Numbered from the stretch's first letter, positions 1-9,001 are shown. The stretch: 64,000 nt of DNA from Streptomyces venezuelae (GCF_008642315.1 NZ_CP029192.1:5332001-5396000); one strand, 5' to 3'. Notes: generated by a model from the letters alone, not told the origin. Numbers and translations: made by a program.

Positions 1-333
1 ATCGACGCCTACGTCTTCCCCGACGGGGAGCTCGCGCCCCTGGGCACCACGGTCGGCCTCCTGGAACGGGCCGGGTTCGAGGTCCGCGACGTCGAGACCC
101 TCCGCGAGCACTACGCCCTCACCCTGCGCCGCTGGGTCGCCAACCTGGAGGCGCACTGGACGGAGGGCCAGCGGCTCACCTCGCCCGGCCGGGCCCGCAT
201 CTGGCGGCTCTACATGGCCGCGTCCGCGCTGGCCTTCGAACGCAACCGCATCGGCGTCAACCAGGTCCTTGCGGTGAAGACACCGGAGGACGGGGCGTCG
301 GGGATGCCGTTGAGGGCGAGGGACTGGCGGTGA
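1..333 (+). CDS. Cyclopropane-fatty-acyl-phospholipid synthase, C-terminal fragment
   Basis: The gene enters from the left edge with 110 codons visible, ending in TGA at 331-333. The frame reads YVFPDGELAPL near the start, then GLLERAGFEV, LRRWVANLEAHW and WRLYMAASALAFE. This series is typical of the C-terminal part of SAM-dependent CFA synthase family proteins, which add a methylene group across double bonds of membrane phospholipid acyl chains. The SAM-binding domain lies outside the window, so catalytic residues cannot be checked. A 16-bp hairpin terminator follows at 435-474. A different SAM-dependent methyltransferase with the same C-terminal fold is possible. Confidence 0.8.
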   Translation: MDAYVFPDGELAPLGTTVGLLERAGFEVRDVETLREHYALTLRRWVANLEAHWTEGQRLTSPGRARIWRLYMAASALAFERNRIGVNQVLAVKTPEDGASGMPLRARDWR

Positions 334-340
334 GCCGAAA

Positions 341-430
341 TTCAGCCCGTCCGGTGGGATCCAGCCCGTCCGGCGTTTGAGGACGAGCCACGCAGCGGCG
401 ATACGGGGGGGGCGGAGCCCCCGGTACGGC
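341..430. repeat. Dispersed intergenic repeat, family R2
   Basis: The stretch carries AGCCCGTCCGG twice, then GGCGTTTGAGGAC and a GGGGGGCGGAGCCCCC palindrome. The same building blocks recur at 38457-38509 and 41109-41284. It is downstream of the CFA synthase gene and has no ORF of its own. Confidence 0.6.
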
Positions 431-434
431 ATGC

Positions 435-474
435 GAGTGGGGCCCTGGACGCGTCGACGTCCAGGGCCCCACTC
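435..474. terminator. Bidirectional hairpin terminator
   Basis: GAGTGGGGCCCTGGAC at 435-450 pairs perfectly with 459-474 around an 8-nt loop. It lies between the convergent CFA synthase gene and the FtsX-like permease gene, so it can serve both. No long T run follows, as is usual in high-GC actinomycetes. Confidence 0.75.
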
Positions 475-498
475 ACGTAACCGCTCAAGCCCGCGCAG

Positions 499-3015
499 CT
501 ACTCGCTCTTGATGGCCATCAGCGGGTTCAGCCGAGCCGCACTGCGCGCCGGCCACACCGCCGCCATCACACCGACCACCGCGGCGATGGCCAGGAAGAT
601 CACGATCCGGCCGACCGGGATCTCCATCGAGTACGTGGTGACCTTCTCGGCGATGCTGCCGCCCACGGCCCAGCCCATGAAGAGGCCGAGGCCGATGCCG
701 AGGACCGCGCCGAACAGCGAGATCACGACCGACTCCAGGCGCACCATCTGCTTGACCTTCGCGCGGTCAAGGCCGATCGCCCGCAGCATGCCGATCTCGT
801 GCTTGCGCTCGAACACCGACATGGCCAGCGTGTTGATGACGCCGAGCACCGCGATCAGGATGGCCATCGCGAGGAGGCCGTACAGCATGTTCAGGATCAG
901 GTTGATGCCGCCCGCGACCGCGTTGCTGACGTCGTCCTTGTCCTGGACGGTGATGGCCGGGTTGTCGCCCAGCGCGTCGACGATGGCGTTCTCGGCACGG
1001 TCCGACGCACCGCCCTTCATCTTCACCAGGACCTGCTTGTCGACGGGCTTGGAGAGGTGCGGGTCGACGACGGAGGTGGGGGCGAAGAGACCGTTGAGCA
1101 TCTCGTTGCCCTCGTAGACACCCGCGACCTTCAGCCGGACCGTCTTGCCGTCCTCCTCGAACTTCAGCGGGAACGTGTCGCCGGCCTTCAGGCCCTTGTC
1201 CTTCGCCGTGTCCGTGTCGACCAGCGCGGTGCCCGCCTTCAGGTCGTCGATCGATCCGCTGGTGAAGTCGAGGCCGACCAGCTTGCCGAACGACTTCGGG
1301 TCGACGCCGTTGACGACCGAGTAGCTGCCGTCCGCCTCGCCGTACGCGGGGCGCAGCGGGGAGCTCGCCTCGACGTCGGGGATCTTGTCGATCTTCTCGC
1401 GGACCTCGGGGGCCAGCTCCTGGAAGTTCGCCATGGAGACGCTGTAGTCGGCCTTCATGGAGCCCGCGGCCATCTTGTTGATGGCGCTGCCCATGGACAC
1501 CGCGATGACCGTCATCCCGGTGATGAGGGTGAGGCCGATCATCAGGGCCGAGGCGGTGGACGCCGTACGGCGCGGGTTGCGCACCGAGTTGAGGCGCGAC
1601 AGCTTGCCGGTGACGCCGAACGGCTTCAGGAGCGGCGCGGAGGCGGCGATGAACGGCCGGGACAGCAGCGGGGTGAGGACGATGACGCCGACGAGGATGA
1701 TGCCGGCGCCGCCCGCCATCACGTAGTTGTCGTCCATGAACAGCAGGACCGTGCCGAACGCCACGATGAGCGAGCCGATGGTGTTGCGGACGACCAGGCC
1801 GCGCGTGGTGGGCGTCGCGTGGACGCTGTTCATCGCGGCGACCGGCGGGATCTTCGCGGCGCGTCGGCCCGGCAGCCAGGCGGCCAGCATGGTCACGACC
1901 ACGCCGATCAGGAGCGCCACCACGATGGTCGTCGGGGCGATGACGAGGGGCCCGTCGGGCAGCGAGGCGCCGCCGGAGTTCATCAGGGACTCCAGGCCCA
2001 CGGAGACACCGAGGCCGAGCCCGAACCCGGCCACGGCGGCGACCAGGCCGACGAGGAAGGCCTCGATGAGCACGGAGCGCGTCACCTGGCGGCGCGAGGC
2101 GCCGACGGCGCGCATCAGCGCGAGCTCCTTGGTGCGCTGGGCGACCAGCATGGTGAAGGTGTTGGCGATGATGAAGATGCCGACGAACAGCGCGATGCCG
2201 GCGAAGATCAGCAGGACCTGGCTCATGGAGCTGGTCTGCTGCTCGATCATCCGGTCCTGGTCGTCCGAGAGCTGACCGCCGGTGACGGCGTCCGTGTCCT
2301 TCGGCAGGATCTTCTCGACGGAGCTCTTCAGCGCCGACTCTGAGGTGCCCGCGGCGGCCTTGACGTCGATCTCGTCGTACTCGGTCTTGTTCAGCGCCTT
2401 CAGCGCGGTCGTGTTGTCGAGGACGACGAGGCTGCCGCCCGCGACGACGCTGCCGTCGTCGGTGTCGAAGATGCCGGAGACCTTGGCGGAGCGGACGGGG
2501 CCGTCGGTGGAGTAGCGAACGGTGTCGCCCACCTTGAAGCCGGTGCGCTCGGCGGTGCGGGAGTCCAGGGCGATGTCGGCGGCGGACTTCGGCGCGGCGC
2601 CCTTCGTGAAGGCGTACCGGGGGTCCTTGCCGTCCTTGCCCGGGTAGTAGTTGGAGCCGGTGGTGCCCCACTCGCCGCCGACGAGCTTGCCGTCCTTGTC
2701 GGCGAGCGCGGTGAAGCCGTTGACCGAGCCGATGGCGGACTCGGCGCCGGGCAGGGCCGCGGCCTTCTTCAGGAGGCCGTCGGTGAGGCGCGCGGGCTCC
2801 TTGGACTCGCCGTCCTCGGAGGAGCCGCCGTCCGGCTGGATGGCGACGGAGACGTGGTCGAAGCTCTTCGCCGACTTGTTCTTGTAGGCGTTGCCGAAGG
2901 TGTCGGTGAAGACCAGGGTGCCGGAGACGAACGCGACGCCGAGCATGACGGCGAGCACGGTCATCAACAGCCGTGCTTTGTGCGCCAGCACGTTGCGCAG
3001 GGCGGTACGGAACAT
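499..3015 (-). CDS. ABC transporter permease, MacB/FtsX type with duplicated FtsX domains
   Basis: An 838-residue membrane protein starting MFRTALRNVLAHKARLLMTVLAVMLGV, i.e. a first membrane segment, followed by a large extracytoplasmic MacB-like periplasmic core domain. Two FtsX blocks follow, each with three or four membrane segments: one around residues 260-390 (LLIFAGIALFVGIFIIANTF, TKELALMRAVGASRRQV) and one at the C-terminus (LLAMAILIAVLGVINTLAMS, KHEIGMLRAIGLDRAKV). Such proteins couple to a LolD/MacB-type ATPase for extrusion or mechanotransmission. The start was set at 3015 because homology begins at MFRTALRN; the frame is open upstream but runs into a dispersed repeat. The ATPase gene lies upstream on the same strand. 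The substrate is unknown. Confidence 0.9.
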   Translation of the reverse strand: MFRTALRNVLAHKARLLMTVLAVMLGVAFVSGTLVFTDTFGNAYKNKSAKSFDHVSVAIQPDGGSSEDGESKEPARLTDGLLKKAAALPGAESAIGSVNGFTALADKDGKLVGGEWGTTGSNYYPGKDGKDPRYAFTKGAAPKSAADIALDSRTAERTGFKVGDTVRYSTDGPVRSAKVSGIFDTDDGSVVAGGSLVVLDNTTALKALNKTEYDEIDVKAAAGTSESALKSSVEKILPKDTDAVTGGQLSDDQDRMIEQQTSSMSQVLLIFAGIALFVGIFIIANTFTMLVAQRTKELALMRAVGASRRQVTRSVLIEAFLVGLVAAVAGFGLGLGVSVGLESLMNSGGASLPDGPLVIAPTTIVVALLIGVVVTMLAAWLPGRRAAKIPPVAAMNSVHATPTTRGLVVRNTIGSLIVAFGTVLLFMDDNYVMAGGAGIILVGVIVLTPLLSRPFIAASAPLLKPFGVTGKLSRLNSVRNPRRTASTASALMIGLTLITGMTVIAVSMGSAINKMAAGSMKADYSVSMANFQELAPEVREKIDKIPDVEASSPLRPAYGEADGSYSVVNGVDPKSFGKLVGLDFTSGSIDDLKAGTALVDTDTAKDKGLKAGDTFPLKFEEDGKTVRLKVAGVYEGNEMLNGLFAPTSVVDPHLSKPVDKQVLVKMKGGASDRAENAIVDALGDNPAITVQDKDDVSNAVAGGINLILNMLYGLLAMAILIAVLGVINTLAMSVFERKHEIGMLRAIGLDRAKVKQMVRLESVVISLFGAVLGIGLGLFMGWAVGGSIAEKVTTYSMEIPVGRIVIFLAIAAVVGVMAAVWPARSAARLNPLMAIKSE

Positions 3016-3068
3016 GGGTGTGAGTCCTGGGTCAGGTGAGAGAGGGGGGAGCCCCGCAGGGGCCTCCC

Positions 3069-3111
3069 GGGGGCGCGGGGAACTGCGCGACAAGCCACAA
3101 CCGGCCCGCAG
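3069..3111 (+). repeat. Dispersed intergenic repeat, family R1
   Basis: Core GCGCGGGGAACTGCGCGA followed by CAAGCC and CCGGCCCGCAG. It sits in the short gap between the ATPase and permease genes. Other copies are listed separately. Confidence 0.7.
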
Positions 3112-3171
3112 CCCCGAGACATGCCGGGCCCCGACGGCGGTAGGGAAGAACCACCCGAGGCCGAGCGGCCA

Positions 3172-3942
3172 CTAGCTCGTGCGGCCCTTCGCGTCGAAGT
3201 GCTTCATCCGGTCGAGGACCCCGTCCGCCGTCGGCCGGTGCATCTCGTCGACGACCCGCCCGTCCGCGAGGAAGATCACGCGGTCCGCGTACGAGGCGGC
3301 CACCGGGTCGTGCGTGACCATCACGACGGTCTGCCCGAGGTCCCGCACGGAGTTGCGGAGGAAGCCGAGCACCTCCGCGCCGGAGCGCGAGTCGAGGTTT
3401 CCGGTCGGCTCGTCACCGAAGATGATCTCCGGCTGGGAGGCGAGCGCGCGGGCCACGGCCACACGCTGCTGCTGGCCGCCGGAGAGCTCGGTCGGCCGGT
3501 GGCTGAGCCGCCCGGAGAGGCCGACCATCTCGATGACCTGCTCCAGCCACCGCTTGTCCGGCTTGCGGCCCGCGATGTCCATCGGCAGCGTGATGTTCTC
3601 CAGCGCCGTCAGCGTCGGCAGCAGGTTGAACGCCTGGAAGATGAAGCCGATCTTGTCCCGACGGAGCTTGGTGAGCTGCTTGTCCTTGAGCGTGGACAGT
3701 TCCGTTTCGCCGATGCGCACGGAGCCGGAGCTGAAGCTGTCCAGGCCCGCCACGCAGTGCATCAGCGTCGACTTGCCGGATCCCGAGGGACCCATGATCG
3801 CGGTGAACTCGCCCTGCCCGAAGTCGACGGAGACGTGGTCCAGGGCGACCACCTGGGTCTCGCCCTGTCCATACACCTTGGAGAGGTCCGTGGCGCGCGC
3901 TGCCACGGTGGTGGCGCGGGCGGCGAAGGGGGTGGTGGTCAC
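3172..3942 (-). CDS. ABC transporter ATP-binding protein, LolD/MacB family
   Basis: A 256-residue ATPase with Walker A GPSGSGKST, Q-loop FIFQAFNLLP, signature [15 protein letters not shown], Walker B IIFGDEPTGNLD and switch His in VTHDP. Q-loop and signature wording match the MacB/LolD subfamily that works with FtsX-fold permeases. The GTG start at 3942 is preferred to the longer frame because AGGAG lies 8-10 nt upstream and homology begins just after it. The permease gene follows after about 155 bp, so the two form one transport unit. Confidence 0.92.
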   Translation of the reverse strand: MTTTPFAARATTVAARATDLSKVYGQGETQVVALDHVSVDFGQGEFTAIMGPSGSGKSTLMHCVAGLDSFSSGSVRIGETELSTLKDKQLTKLRRDKIGFIFQAFNLLPTLTALENITLPMDIAGRKPDKRWLEQVIEMVGLSGRLSHRPTELSGGQQQRVAVARALASQPEIIFGDEPTGNLDSRSGAEVLGFLRNSVRDLGQTVVMVTHDPVAASYADRVIFLADGRVVDEMHRPTADGVLDRMKHFDAKGRTS

Positions 3943-4376
3943 GGGACGGTGCTCCTGTCGGGACGACGAGTGGGGACGTACTCCATCGTCCTGGCCGATC
4001 ACTGTCCTGTAGTCAGCCGCTGTTCCGGTTCCCGGGGCCCTCTCCAGTCGGACTTGAGGTCGGCCTGTCATACCTGGGGATGACACCTATCCCTGAGTAC
4101 GGCTTGAGACGCGGGGGAGGGAGAAGGCGGAGAAGGCGGAGAAGGGGGGTGAAAGCGGGACCGGGAACGTCCGGGCGGCTAAATTCCGTCATTCCGTGCA
4201 CAGAGCCACGAGACCGGCCGGAGCCGGGACAAGGCCTCCGGCATGTACCAACGGACCGTGTCAGGGCCTGATGCACCCTCAGACGTCAATAAAATAAGAC
4301 AACATCGGGCTGCCCTTCCGCTGTTCGGGGGATGCCTCCCGATAGGGTCGAAGCCTCGACGCGGAGCCCATGGCCT
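3943..4376. other. Intergenic region upstream of the ABC genes and of bldA
   Basis: A 434-bp gap between the leftward ABC ATPase and the rightward tRNA gene. It must hold both promoters. The stretch around 4286-4305 (GTCAATAAAATAAGACAACA) is markedly AT-rich for this genome, and TAGGGT at 4343-4348 could be a -10 box for the tRNA, but I see no convincing -35 partner. No ORF with a ribosome binding site is apparent. Confidence 0.5.
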
Positions 4377-4459
4377 GCCCGGATGGTGGAATGCAGACAC
4401 GGCGAGCTTAAACCTCGCTGCCCCTCGGGGGCGTGCCGGTTCAAGTCCGGCTCCGGGCA
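4377..4459 (+). tRNA. bldA: tRNA-Leu, anticodon UAA (bldA)
   Basis: Acceptor arm GCCCGGA (4377-4383) pairs with TCCGGGC (4452-4458), with discriminator A at 4459; the 3' CCA is not encoded. The anticodon stem GCGAG/CTCGC (4402-4406 and 4414-4418) encloses loop CTTAAAC, giving anticodon TAA at 4409-4411. A long variable arm (class II) and the T-loop GGTTCAAGTCC are present. This is the tRNA reading the rare UUA codon. In Streptomyces that tRNA is the product of bldA, whose late accumulation controls translation of TTA-containing developmental and antibiotic genes. It stands alone rather than in a tRNA cluster. Confidence 0.96.
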
Positions 4460-4673
4460 CATCCCGCCGCACCCGTCGTGCCTCAGCGTCGATCGTGCGT
4501 CGCTCTCCGGGGTCACCCGGGCGGCGCAACGGCGCGGATCCGGGAACAGTGGCCCCTTCGTGCGCGTTCTCCATCACAGTGAGGGAAAGATCCTCCCCAA
4601 GCACTAGGCTCATCCCTTTGCCTACGCATTACTCTTGAGGCAAAGCCACACACGGTGGCCATGGAGGAGTGAA

Positions 4674-5606
4674 ATGAGGAGCAGTAACCCGGTCTTCTCG
4701 CGACGGGGGTTCAGCCGCGACAACGGCTTCGCCGGCTTCGGCCAGCAGCCGCAGGCCGGGGGACCCGCGGGCGCGACCCAGACCCAACAGGGCAACCCGT
4801 ACGCGCAGGGCAATCCGTACGCCGGAGGCCAGCAGGCCCCCGCGGGCAACCCCTACGCCACGAATCCGTACGCCCAGCAGGACCTGCAGCACGGAGCGCC
4901 CCAGGCGCCCGTGACCACCGCGGGCCGTATGACGATGGACGACGTCGTCATGCGTACCGCGACCACGCTCGGCACCCTCGTGGTGACGGCCGCGCTCGCC
5001 TGGGCGCTGCTGCCGGTCGACGACGCCAACATCAGCAAGTCGTACGGCATCGCGATCGGCGCCGGTCTGATCGCGATGGTCCTGGGCCTCGTCCAGGCCT
5101 TCAAGCGCAAGGCCTCGCCCGCGCTGATCCTGTCGTACGCCGCGCTGGAAGGTGTCTTCCTCGGCGTCGTCTCCAGCGTGGTCGACAACCGCATCGCCAG
5201 CGGCGCGGCCATGCAGGCCGTGCTCGGCACGATGGCCGTCTTCATCGGCGTCCTCGTGGCGTACAAGGCGGGCTGGATCCGCGTCAACCGTCGCTTCTAC
5301 GGCTTCGTGATGGCCGCGGCGATGGGCTTCCTGCTGCTGACCGCCGTGAACCTGCTGTTCATGGTCTTCGGCGGCGGTGACGGCCTCGGCTTCCGCAGCG
5401 GTGGCCTCGGCATCGTCTTCGGCATCGTCGGCATCCTGCTCGGCGCGTGCTTCCTGGCCCTGGACTTCAAGCAGGTCGAGGACGGCATCGCGTACGGAGC
5501 GCCGAAGGAAGAGGCGTGGCTCGCCGCGTTCGGTCTGACGATGACGCTCGTCTGGATCTACATGGAGTTCCTGCGCCTGATCGCGATCTTCTCGGGCAAC
5601 GACTGA
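4674..5606 (+). CDS. Bax inhibitor-1/YccA family integral membrane protein
   Basis: A 310-residue protein with a low-complexity N-terminal region rich in Gln, Gly, Pro, Asn and Tyr (residues 18-75, with repeated NPYA motifs), then seven predicted membrane segments starting near residue 95. The core AYKAGWIRVNRRFYGFVMAAAMGF and the C-terminal DFKQVEDGIAYGAPKEEAWLAAFGLTMTLVWIYMEFLRL match the actinobacterial YccA/BI-1-like family. The C-terminal part holds conserved Asp residues of the pH-sensing latch seen in family structures. GGAGGAG sits just ahead of the ATG at 4674. Exact function is unknown; calcium leak is inferred from the family only. Confidence 0.9.
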   Translation: MRSSNPVFSRRGFSRDNGFAGFGQQPQAGGPAGATQTQQGNPYAQGNPYAGGQQAPAGNPYATNPYAQQDLQHGAPQAPVTTAGRMTMDDVVMRTATTLGTLVVTAALAWALLPVDDANISKSYGIAIGAGLIAMVLGLVQAFKRKASPALILSYAALEGVFLGVVSSVVDNRIASGAAMQAVLGTMAVFIGVLVAYKAGWIRVNRRFYGFVMAAAMGFLLLTAVNLLFMVFGGGDGLGFRSGGLGIVFGIVGILLGACFLALDFKQVEDGIAYGAPKEEAWLAAFGLTMTLVWIYMEFLRLIAIFSGND

Positions 5607-5634
5607 GTCGCGTAGTCGCGCAGTAGTCGCAGAA

Positions 5635-5666
5635 GGGCCCGCGGACCGGGGACGGTCCGCGGGCCC
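5635..5666. terminator. Bidirectional hairpin terminator
   Basis: GGGCCCGCGGACC (5635-5647) pairs perfectly with 5654-5666 around a 6-nt loop and is followed by TTT. It lies between the convergent BI-1 family and DUF4287 genes. Confidence 0.85.
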
Positions 5667-5691
5667 TTTGCCGTGTGCCGTGTGGGTGGGG

Positions 5692-5922
5692 TCAGACGAG
5701 CTTGCGGGCGGCCCGCCTGAGGTCGTACTCGTGGATGATCGCCTTAGCGTGCCCGTACGCGAGATTGTGTTCGGAGCGGAGCCAGCTGACTTTTTCCTCG
5801 AAGCGGAAGAGGGAGGGTCCTTCGTCCACGGCGCGCAGCCAGTCGGAGACTTCACGACCGGTGCAGTGGGGGATTCGGGCGAGCAGGTTGCGGTGGGTCT
5901 CCTCGGAGAAGACTTGGGACAT
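5692..5922 (-). CDS. DUF4287 domain protein
   Basis: A 76-residue protein with the DUF4287 pattern: an N-terminal helix with MSQVFSEETHRNLLARIPHCTG, a central W-L pair (VSDWLRAVDEGP) and a helix with LRSEHNLAYGHAKAIIHEYDLRRAARKL. The family is widespread in bacteria and without an established function. It is transcribed alone, convergent with the BI-1 family gene. Confidence 0.8.
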   Translation of the reverse strand: MSQVFSEETHRNLLARIPHCTGREVSDWLRAVDEGPSLFRFEEKVSWLRSEHNLAYGHAKAIIHEYDLRRAARKLV

Positions 5923-6024
5923 CGGCGCCTCCGGACGCGTCGCGATGTGTTCCGGCCTTCACGCCACCGTGCCTGAGCGTTGGGGCGTTGGCAACAGTCC
6001 CGGTAGGGCGCATAAGGTCGCTGC

Positions 6025-6336
6025 GTGCTCGATACGACGCCTTTGACAGCCGCAGTGGACCAATTCGCCGACCGTCTGCGGGCCGCCCCGCAGAGCCGCC
6101 TGCAGCGGGGGGCGGCGACCGAAGCGCTCGCTCTGGCCAGGGAGTTGGCCGCCCGCGCCCAGCGCATCGAGGAACCGGAGGCGCAGCCGCGGGAGATGCC
6201 GGACGCGGGGATGTTCGCCGCGGCCGACCAGATCACCGTCGCGGGGCGCGATCTCGCCCTCGTCCTGACGGACCCCGAGGAGCTCGCGCAAGCGCTGGAG
6301 CTCGTGGAGGAGGCGCAGAAGCGGGCCGGGGTCTAG
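6025..6336 (+). CDS. Conserved small hypothetical protein
   Basis: A 103-residue, Ala- and Glu-rich, probably all-helical protein starting at GTG 6025, with no membrane segment or signal peptide. Helices around residues 8-45 (AVDQFADRLRAA, ATEALALARELAARAQRIEE) and 65-100 suggest a four-helix arrangement. Codon use looks genuine. It is divergent from the DUF4287 gene. The function is not recognised. Its stop codon region is duplicated in tandem just downstream (6327-6411). Confidence 0.7.
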   Translation: MLDTTPLTAAVDQFADRLRAAPQSRLQRGAATEALALARELAARAQRIEEPEAQPREMPDAGMFAAADQITVAGRDLALVLTDPEELAQALELVEEAQKRAGV

Positions 6337-6411
6337 AGGCCCGGCCCTGTGCGTGTACGGGCTCAGGGCCGGGGTCTGGGGCCCGGCCCTGCGCGTGTAC
6401 GGGCTCAGACC
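6327..6411 (+). repeat. Tandem duplication of about 43 bp across a stop codon
   Basis: GCCGGGGTCTAGAGGCCCGG at 6327 is followed by GCCCTGTGCGTGTACGGGC, and the whole unit recurs from 6370 with a few changes. The first unit contains the TAG stop of the 103-residue gene; in the second the TAG has become TGG. The far end reaches the stop codon of the convergent gene at 6405. Confidence 0.75.
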
Positions 6412-7304
6412 GAGGCGATGACGCGGTCGGCCAGGATGTAGACGTTCTCGGTGCCGCACTCGAACGTCAGGGCGTACGCGCCGGAGATGCCGGAGCCGCC
6501 GAGCAGGAACGGGGTGCGGCCCTCGCGCAGCGCGGTCGCCAGGAGCTCCGCGGTCTCGCGGTGTCCGGGCGTCATGCACAGCGTCGTGCCGTCGGCGAAG
6601 ACGTACACGTCCAGCGTGCCCAGCGGACCGGGGCGGACGTCGGCGAGGGCGGTGCGGGCGTCGGCCAGCTCCTCCAGGCATGCCACCGTGCGCTCGTGGT
6701 CACCGTGGTCGCCGTGCCCCTCGGGCGTCGGCGTCTGCACCGGCACGAAGTCCGGGTGCGAGGGGTGCCGGCGGCGCGCGGCGGCCAGCTCCGGGGAGTC
6801 ACCGGCGAACTCGTCGGTGCCCGTCGACTCGGCGAACGGCTCCGTCACCGGCTCCAGGCTGTCGGACTCCAGACCCGCGAAGTCGGCCTGCCGGGGCAGG
6901 AACAGTTCGTCGGCCATGCCGTCGGGCAGGCCGATGCCGTCGTGCAGGCCGGGCAGCCCGCCGAGCATCGAGGGCCCGTCGGCGCCCTCACGGGCCTCCT
7001 GGGCGGCCCAGAACGCACGGGCCTCGGCGAGCTCGCGCTCACGCTCCTCGGCGAGCGCCTCGGACACGGCCGCGCGTATCTCGTCGGTGTCGACCGTGGC
7101 GCGGGCGCCCGGCACTGTGGGGTGCGGGCCGCTCGTGGCGCGGCTGTCGGCTTCGGCGGCTTCGGCTCTGGCGGCCAGCTCGGTGTGCAGGGCTGTGATC
7201 TCGGCGAGCTGCTTGCGCAGGCCGTGCACGGCGTGCAGGGCAGCGACGCCCACGGCCGTGGCAGCGGCCGTGGAGAGCAGCAGGGCAAGAGGCAAGGCGC
7301 TCAC
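6405..7304 (-). CDS. Membrane-anchored hypothetical protein
   Basis: A 299-residue protein. Residues 1-25 (PLALLLSTAAATAVGVAALHAV) form one N-terminal membrane segment, followed by a predicted coiled-coil stretch (LRKQLAEITALHTELAARAEAAEAD) and a second helical region with a charged EALAEERERELAEARAFWAAQ. The C-terminal 80 residues look like a folded beta-rich domain (LGTLDVYVFADGTTLCMTPGH, FLLGGSGISGAYALTFECG). I do not recognise a characterised family. It is probably a cytoplasm-facing anchored protein. The gene is monocistronic, downstream of the thiolase gene. Confidence 0.75.
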   Translation of the reverse strand: MSALPLALLLSTAAATAVGVAALHAVHGLRKQLAEITALHTELAARAEAAEADSRATSGPHPTVPGARATVDTDEIRAAVSEALAEERERELAEARAFWAAQEAREGADGPSMLGGLPGLHDGIGLPDGMADELFLPRQADFAGLESDSLEPVTEPFAESTGTDEFAGDSPELAAARRRHPSHPDFVPVQTPTPEGHGDHGDHERTVACLEELADARTALADVRPGPLGTLDVYVFADGTTLCMTPGHRETAELLATALREGRTPFLLGGSGISGAYALTFECGTENVYILADRVIASV

Positions 7305-7454
7305 TGACGTACTCCCGGTTTCAAGTCGACCCCCGACTTCCTACATCAGCTTGAAGCCTGCACGATCCACCTGTCAGTGCATTACGTCACGAATAGGACA
7401 GGACTTAGGGCCTGAGGTTTAACCCCAGATGTGCTCTGAGCTGGTCATATCCCT

Positions 7455-7487
7455 CTCCCCCAGGAGATAGGTCACATCCTGGGGGAG
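7455..7487 (-). terminator. Hairpin terminator downstream of the thiolase gene
   Basis: CTCCCCCAGGA (7455-7465) pairs with TCCTGGGGGAG (7477-7487) around an 11-nt loop. It is about 80-115 nt past the thiolase stop codon on the minus strand. The rest of the 7305-7568 gap presumably holds the promoter of the membrane-anchored protein. Confidence 0.6.
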
Positions 7488-7568
7488 ATTGGGTCACGAA
7501 GTGATGCAGGGACGGAGGGTCAGCGGTGGGAACTGTGTGTCAGCAGTTTTCGCTGTTTCCAGCCGTAA

Positions 7569-8789
7569 TTAGCTGAGGCGTTCGATAACCATGGCCATGC
7601 CCTGGCCGCCGCCGACGCACATCGTCTCCAGGCCGAACTGCTTGTCGTGGAACTGGAGGGAGTTGATGAGCGTGCCGGTGATGCGGGCGCCCGTCATGCC
7701 GAAGGGGTGGCCGACGGCGATGCCACCGCCGTTGACGTTCAGCTTGTCGATGTCGATGCCCAGGTCGCGGTAGCTGGGGATCACCTGGGCGGCGAACGCC
7801 TCGTTGATCTCGACCAGGTCGATGTCGTCGATGGTCAGCCCGGCGCGCCGGAGCGCCTGCTTGCTCGCCTCGACCGGGCCGAGGCCCATGATCTCGGGGG
7901 AGAGGCCGGTGACGCCGGTGGAGACGATGCGGGCGAGCGGGGTCAGACCGAGCTCGCGGGCCTTCGTGTCGCTCATGATCACGAGGGCGGCGGCGCCGTC
8001 GTTGAGGGGGCAGCAGTTGCCGGCGGTGACGAGGCCGTCGGGGCGGAAGACGGGCTTGAGGCCCTGCACGCCCTCCAGGGTGACCCCGGCGCGCGGCCCG
8101 TCGTCCTTGCTGACGACGGTCCCGTCGGGGGTGGTGACCGGGGTGATCTCCCGCTCCCAGAACCCGTTCTTGATGGCCTCCTCGGCGAGGTTCTGCGAGC
8201 GGACGCCGAACTCGTCCATGTCCTGACGGGTGACGCCCTTCACGCGGGCGAGGTTCTCGGCGGTCTGCCCCATCGCGATGTACGCGTCCGGGACGAGCCC
8301 GTCCTCACGCGGGTCGTGCCACGTGGAGCCCTCGGTCTTGGACACGGCCTCGGTGCGGGCCTCGGCGTCGGCGAACAGCGGGTTGTGGGTGTCGGGGAGC
8401 CCGTCGCTGGTCCCCTTCACGCTCCGGGACACCATCTCGACACCCGCGGAGATGAAGACGTCGCCCTCGCCGGCCTTGATGGCGTGCAGGGCCATGCGGG
8501 AGGTCTGGAGGGACGAGGAGCAGTACCGGGTGATGGTGCAGCCCGGCAGGTGGTCCATGCCCATCTGCACGGCGACGATGCGGCCGAGGTTGTGCCCCTG
8601 CTCGCCGCCGGGCAGGCCACAGCCCAGCATCAGATCGTCGATGTCCTTCGGGTCCAGCTCCGGCACCTTGGCGAGGGCGGCCTCGATGATGGTGGCGGTC
8701 AGGTCGTCCGGCCGCAGATCCTTCAACGAGCCCTTGAAGGCGCGGCCGATCGGGGTGCGGGCAGCGGAGACGATCACGGCTTCGGGCAT
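7569..8789 (-). CDS. Acetyl-CoA C-acyltransferase (thiolase)
   Basis: A 406-residue thiolase. The N-terminal active-site Cys lies in [15 protein letters not shown], the His motif is [10 protein letters not shown], the C-terminal Cys is in CVGGGQGMA, and NEAFAAQ is present, so the catalytic set is complete. Such enzymes cleave 3-ketoacyl-CoA in beta-oxidation or condense acetyl-CoA; the length and [13 protein letters not shown] start suit a FadA-like degradative type. The start was placed at ATG 8789 because the family begins [13 protein letters not shown]. No FadB partner is adjacent, so the gene stands alone. Confidence 0.93.
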   Translation of the reverse strand: MPEAVIVSAARTPIGRAFKGSLKDLRPDDLTATIIEAALAKVPELDPKDIDDLMLGCGLPGGEQGHNLGRIVAVQMGMDHLPGCTITRYCSSSLQTSRMALHAIKAGEGDVFISAGVEMVSRSVKGTSDGLPDTHNPLFADAEARTEAVSKTEGSTWHDPREDGLVPDAYIAMGQTAENLARVKGVTRQDMDEFGVRSQNLAEEAIKNGFWEREITPVTTPDGTVVSKDDGPRAGVTLEGVQGLKPVFRPDGLVTAGNCCPLNDGAAALVIMSDTKARELGLTPLARIVSTGVTGLSPEIMGLGPVEASKQALRRAGLTIDDIDLVEINEAFAAQVIPSYRDLGIDIDKLNVNGGGIAVGHPFGMTGARITGTLINSLQFHDKQFGLETMCVGGGQGMAMVIERLS

Positions 8790-8960
8790 CAGGGGCTCCA
8801 GTGGCGAAGGGGATGGACTCACTGGGAAGTTACCTGCACGTATCGCTGTCGGTCATCGGGTGGGGCGTGTGACTCCGACCGCATTTCTAAGCGGGCGCTC
8901 AGGCCGCGGGGCCGTGGAGGGGGTCGGCACCCTTGCTCGGGCCTTCGGACGGACCACCCA

Positions 8961-9001
8961 GGGGCGCGGGGAACTGCGCGACAAGCCCCCACCGGGCGGC
9001 A
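8961..9001 (+). repeat. Dispersed intergenic repeat, family R1
   Basis: GGGGCGCGGGGAACTGCGCG followed by ACAAGCCCCCACCGG. It sits between the thiolase promoter region and the end of the first DUF397 gene. Confidence 0.7.

Noticed and set aside
799..2343. Long plus-strand ORF (514 codons) and a second minus-frame ORF (767-2671) over the FtsX-like permease gene
   Set aside because: These are frame shadows created by GC-rich codon bias. They are rich in Arg, Gly, His and Val with no domain pattern, and the permease is clearly the real gene.
4343..4348. bldA promoter -10 box TAGGGT
   Set aside because: No acceptable -35 hexamer is found at 16-19 bp, so it is mentioned but not called.
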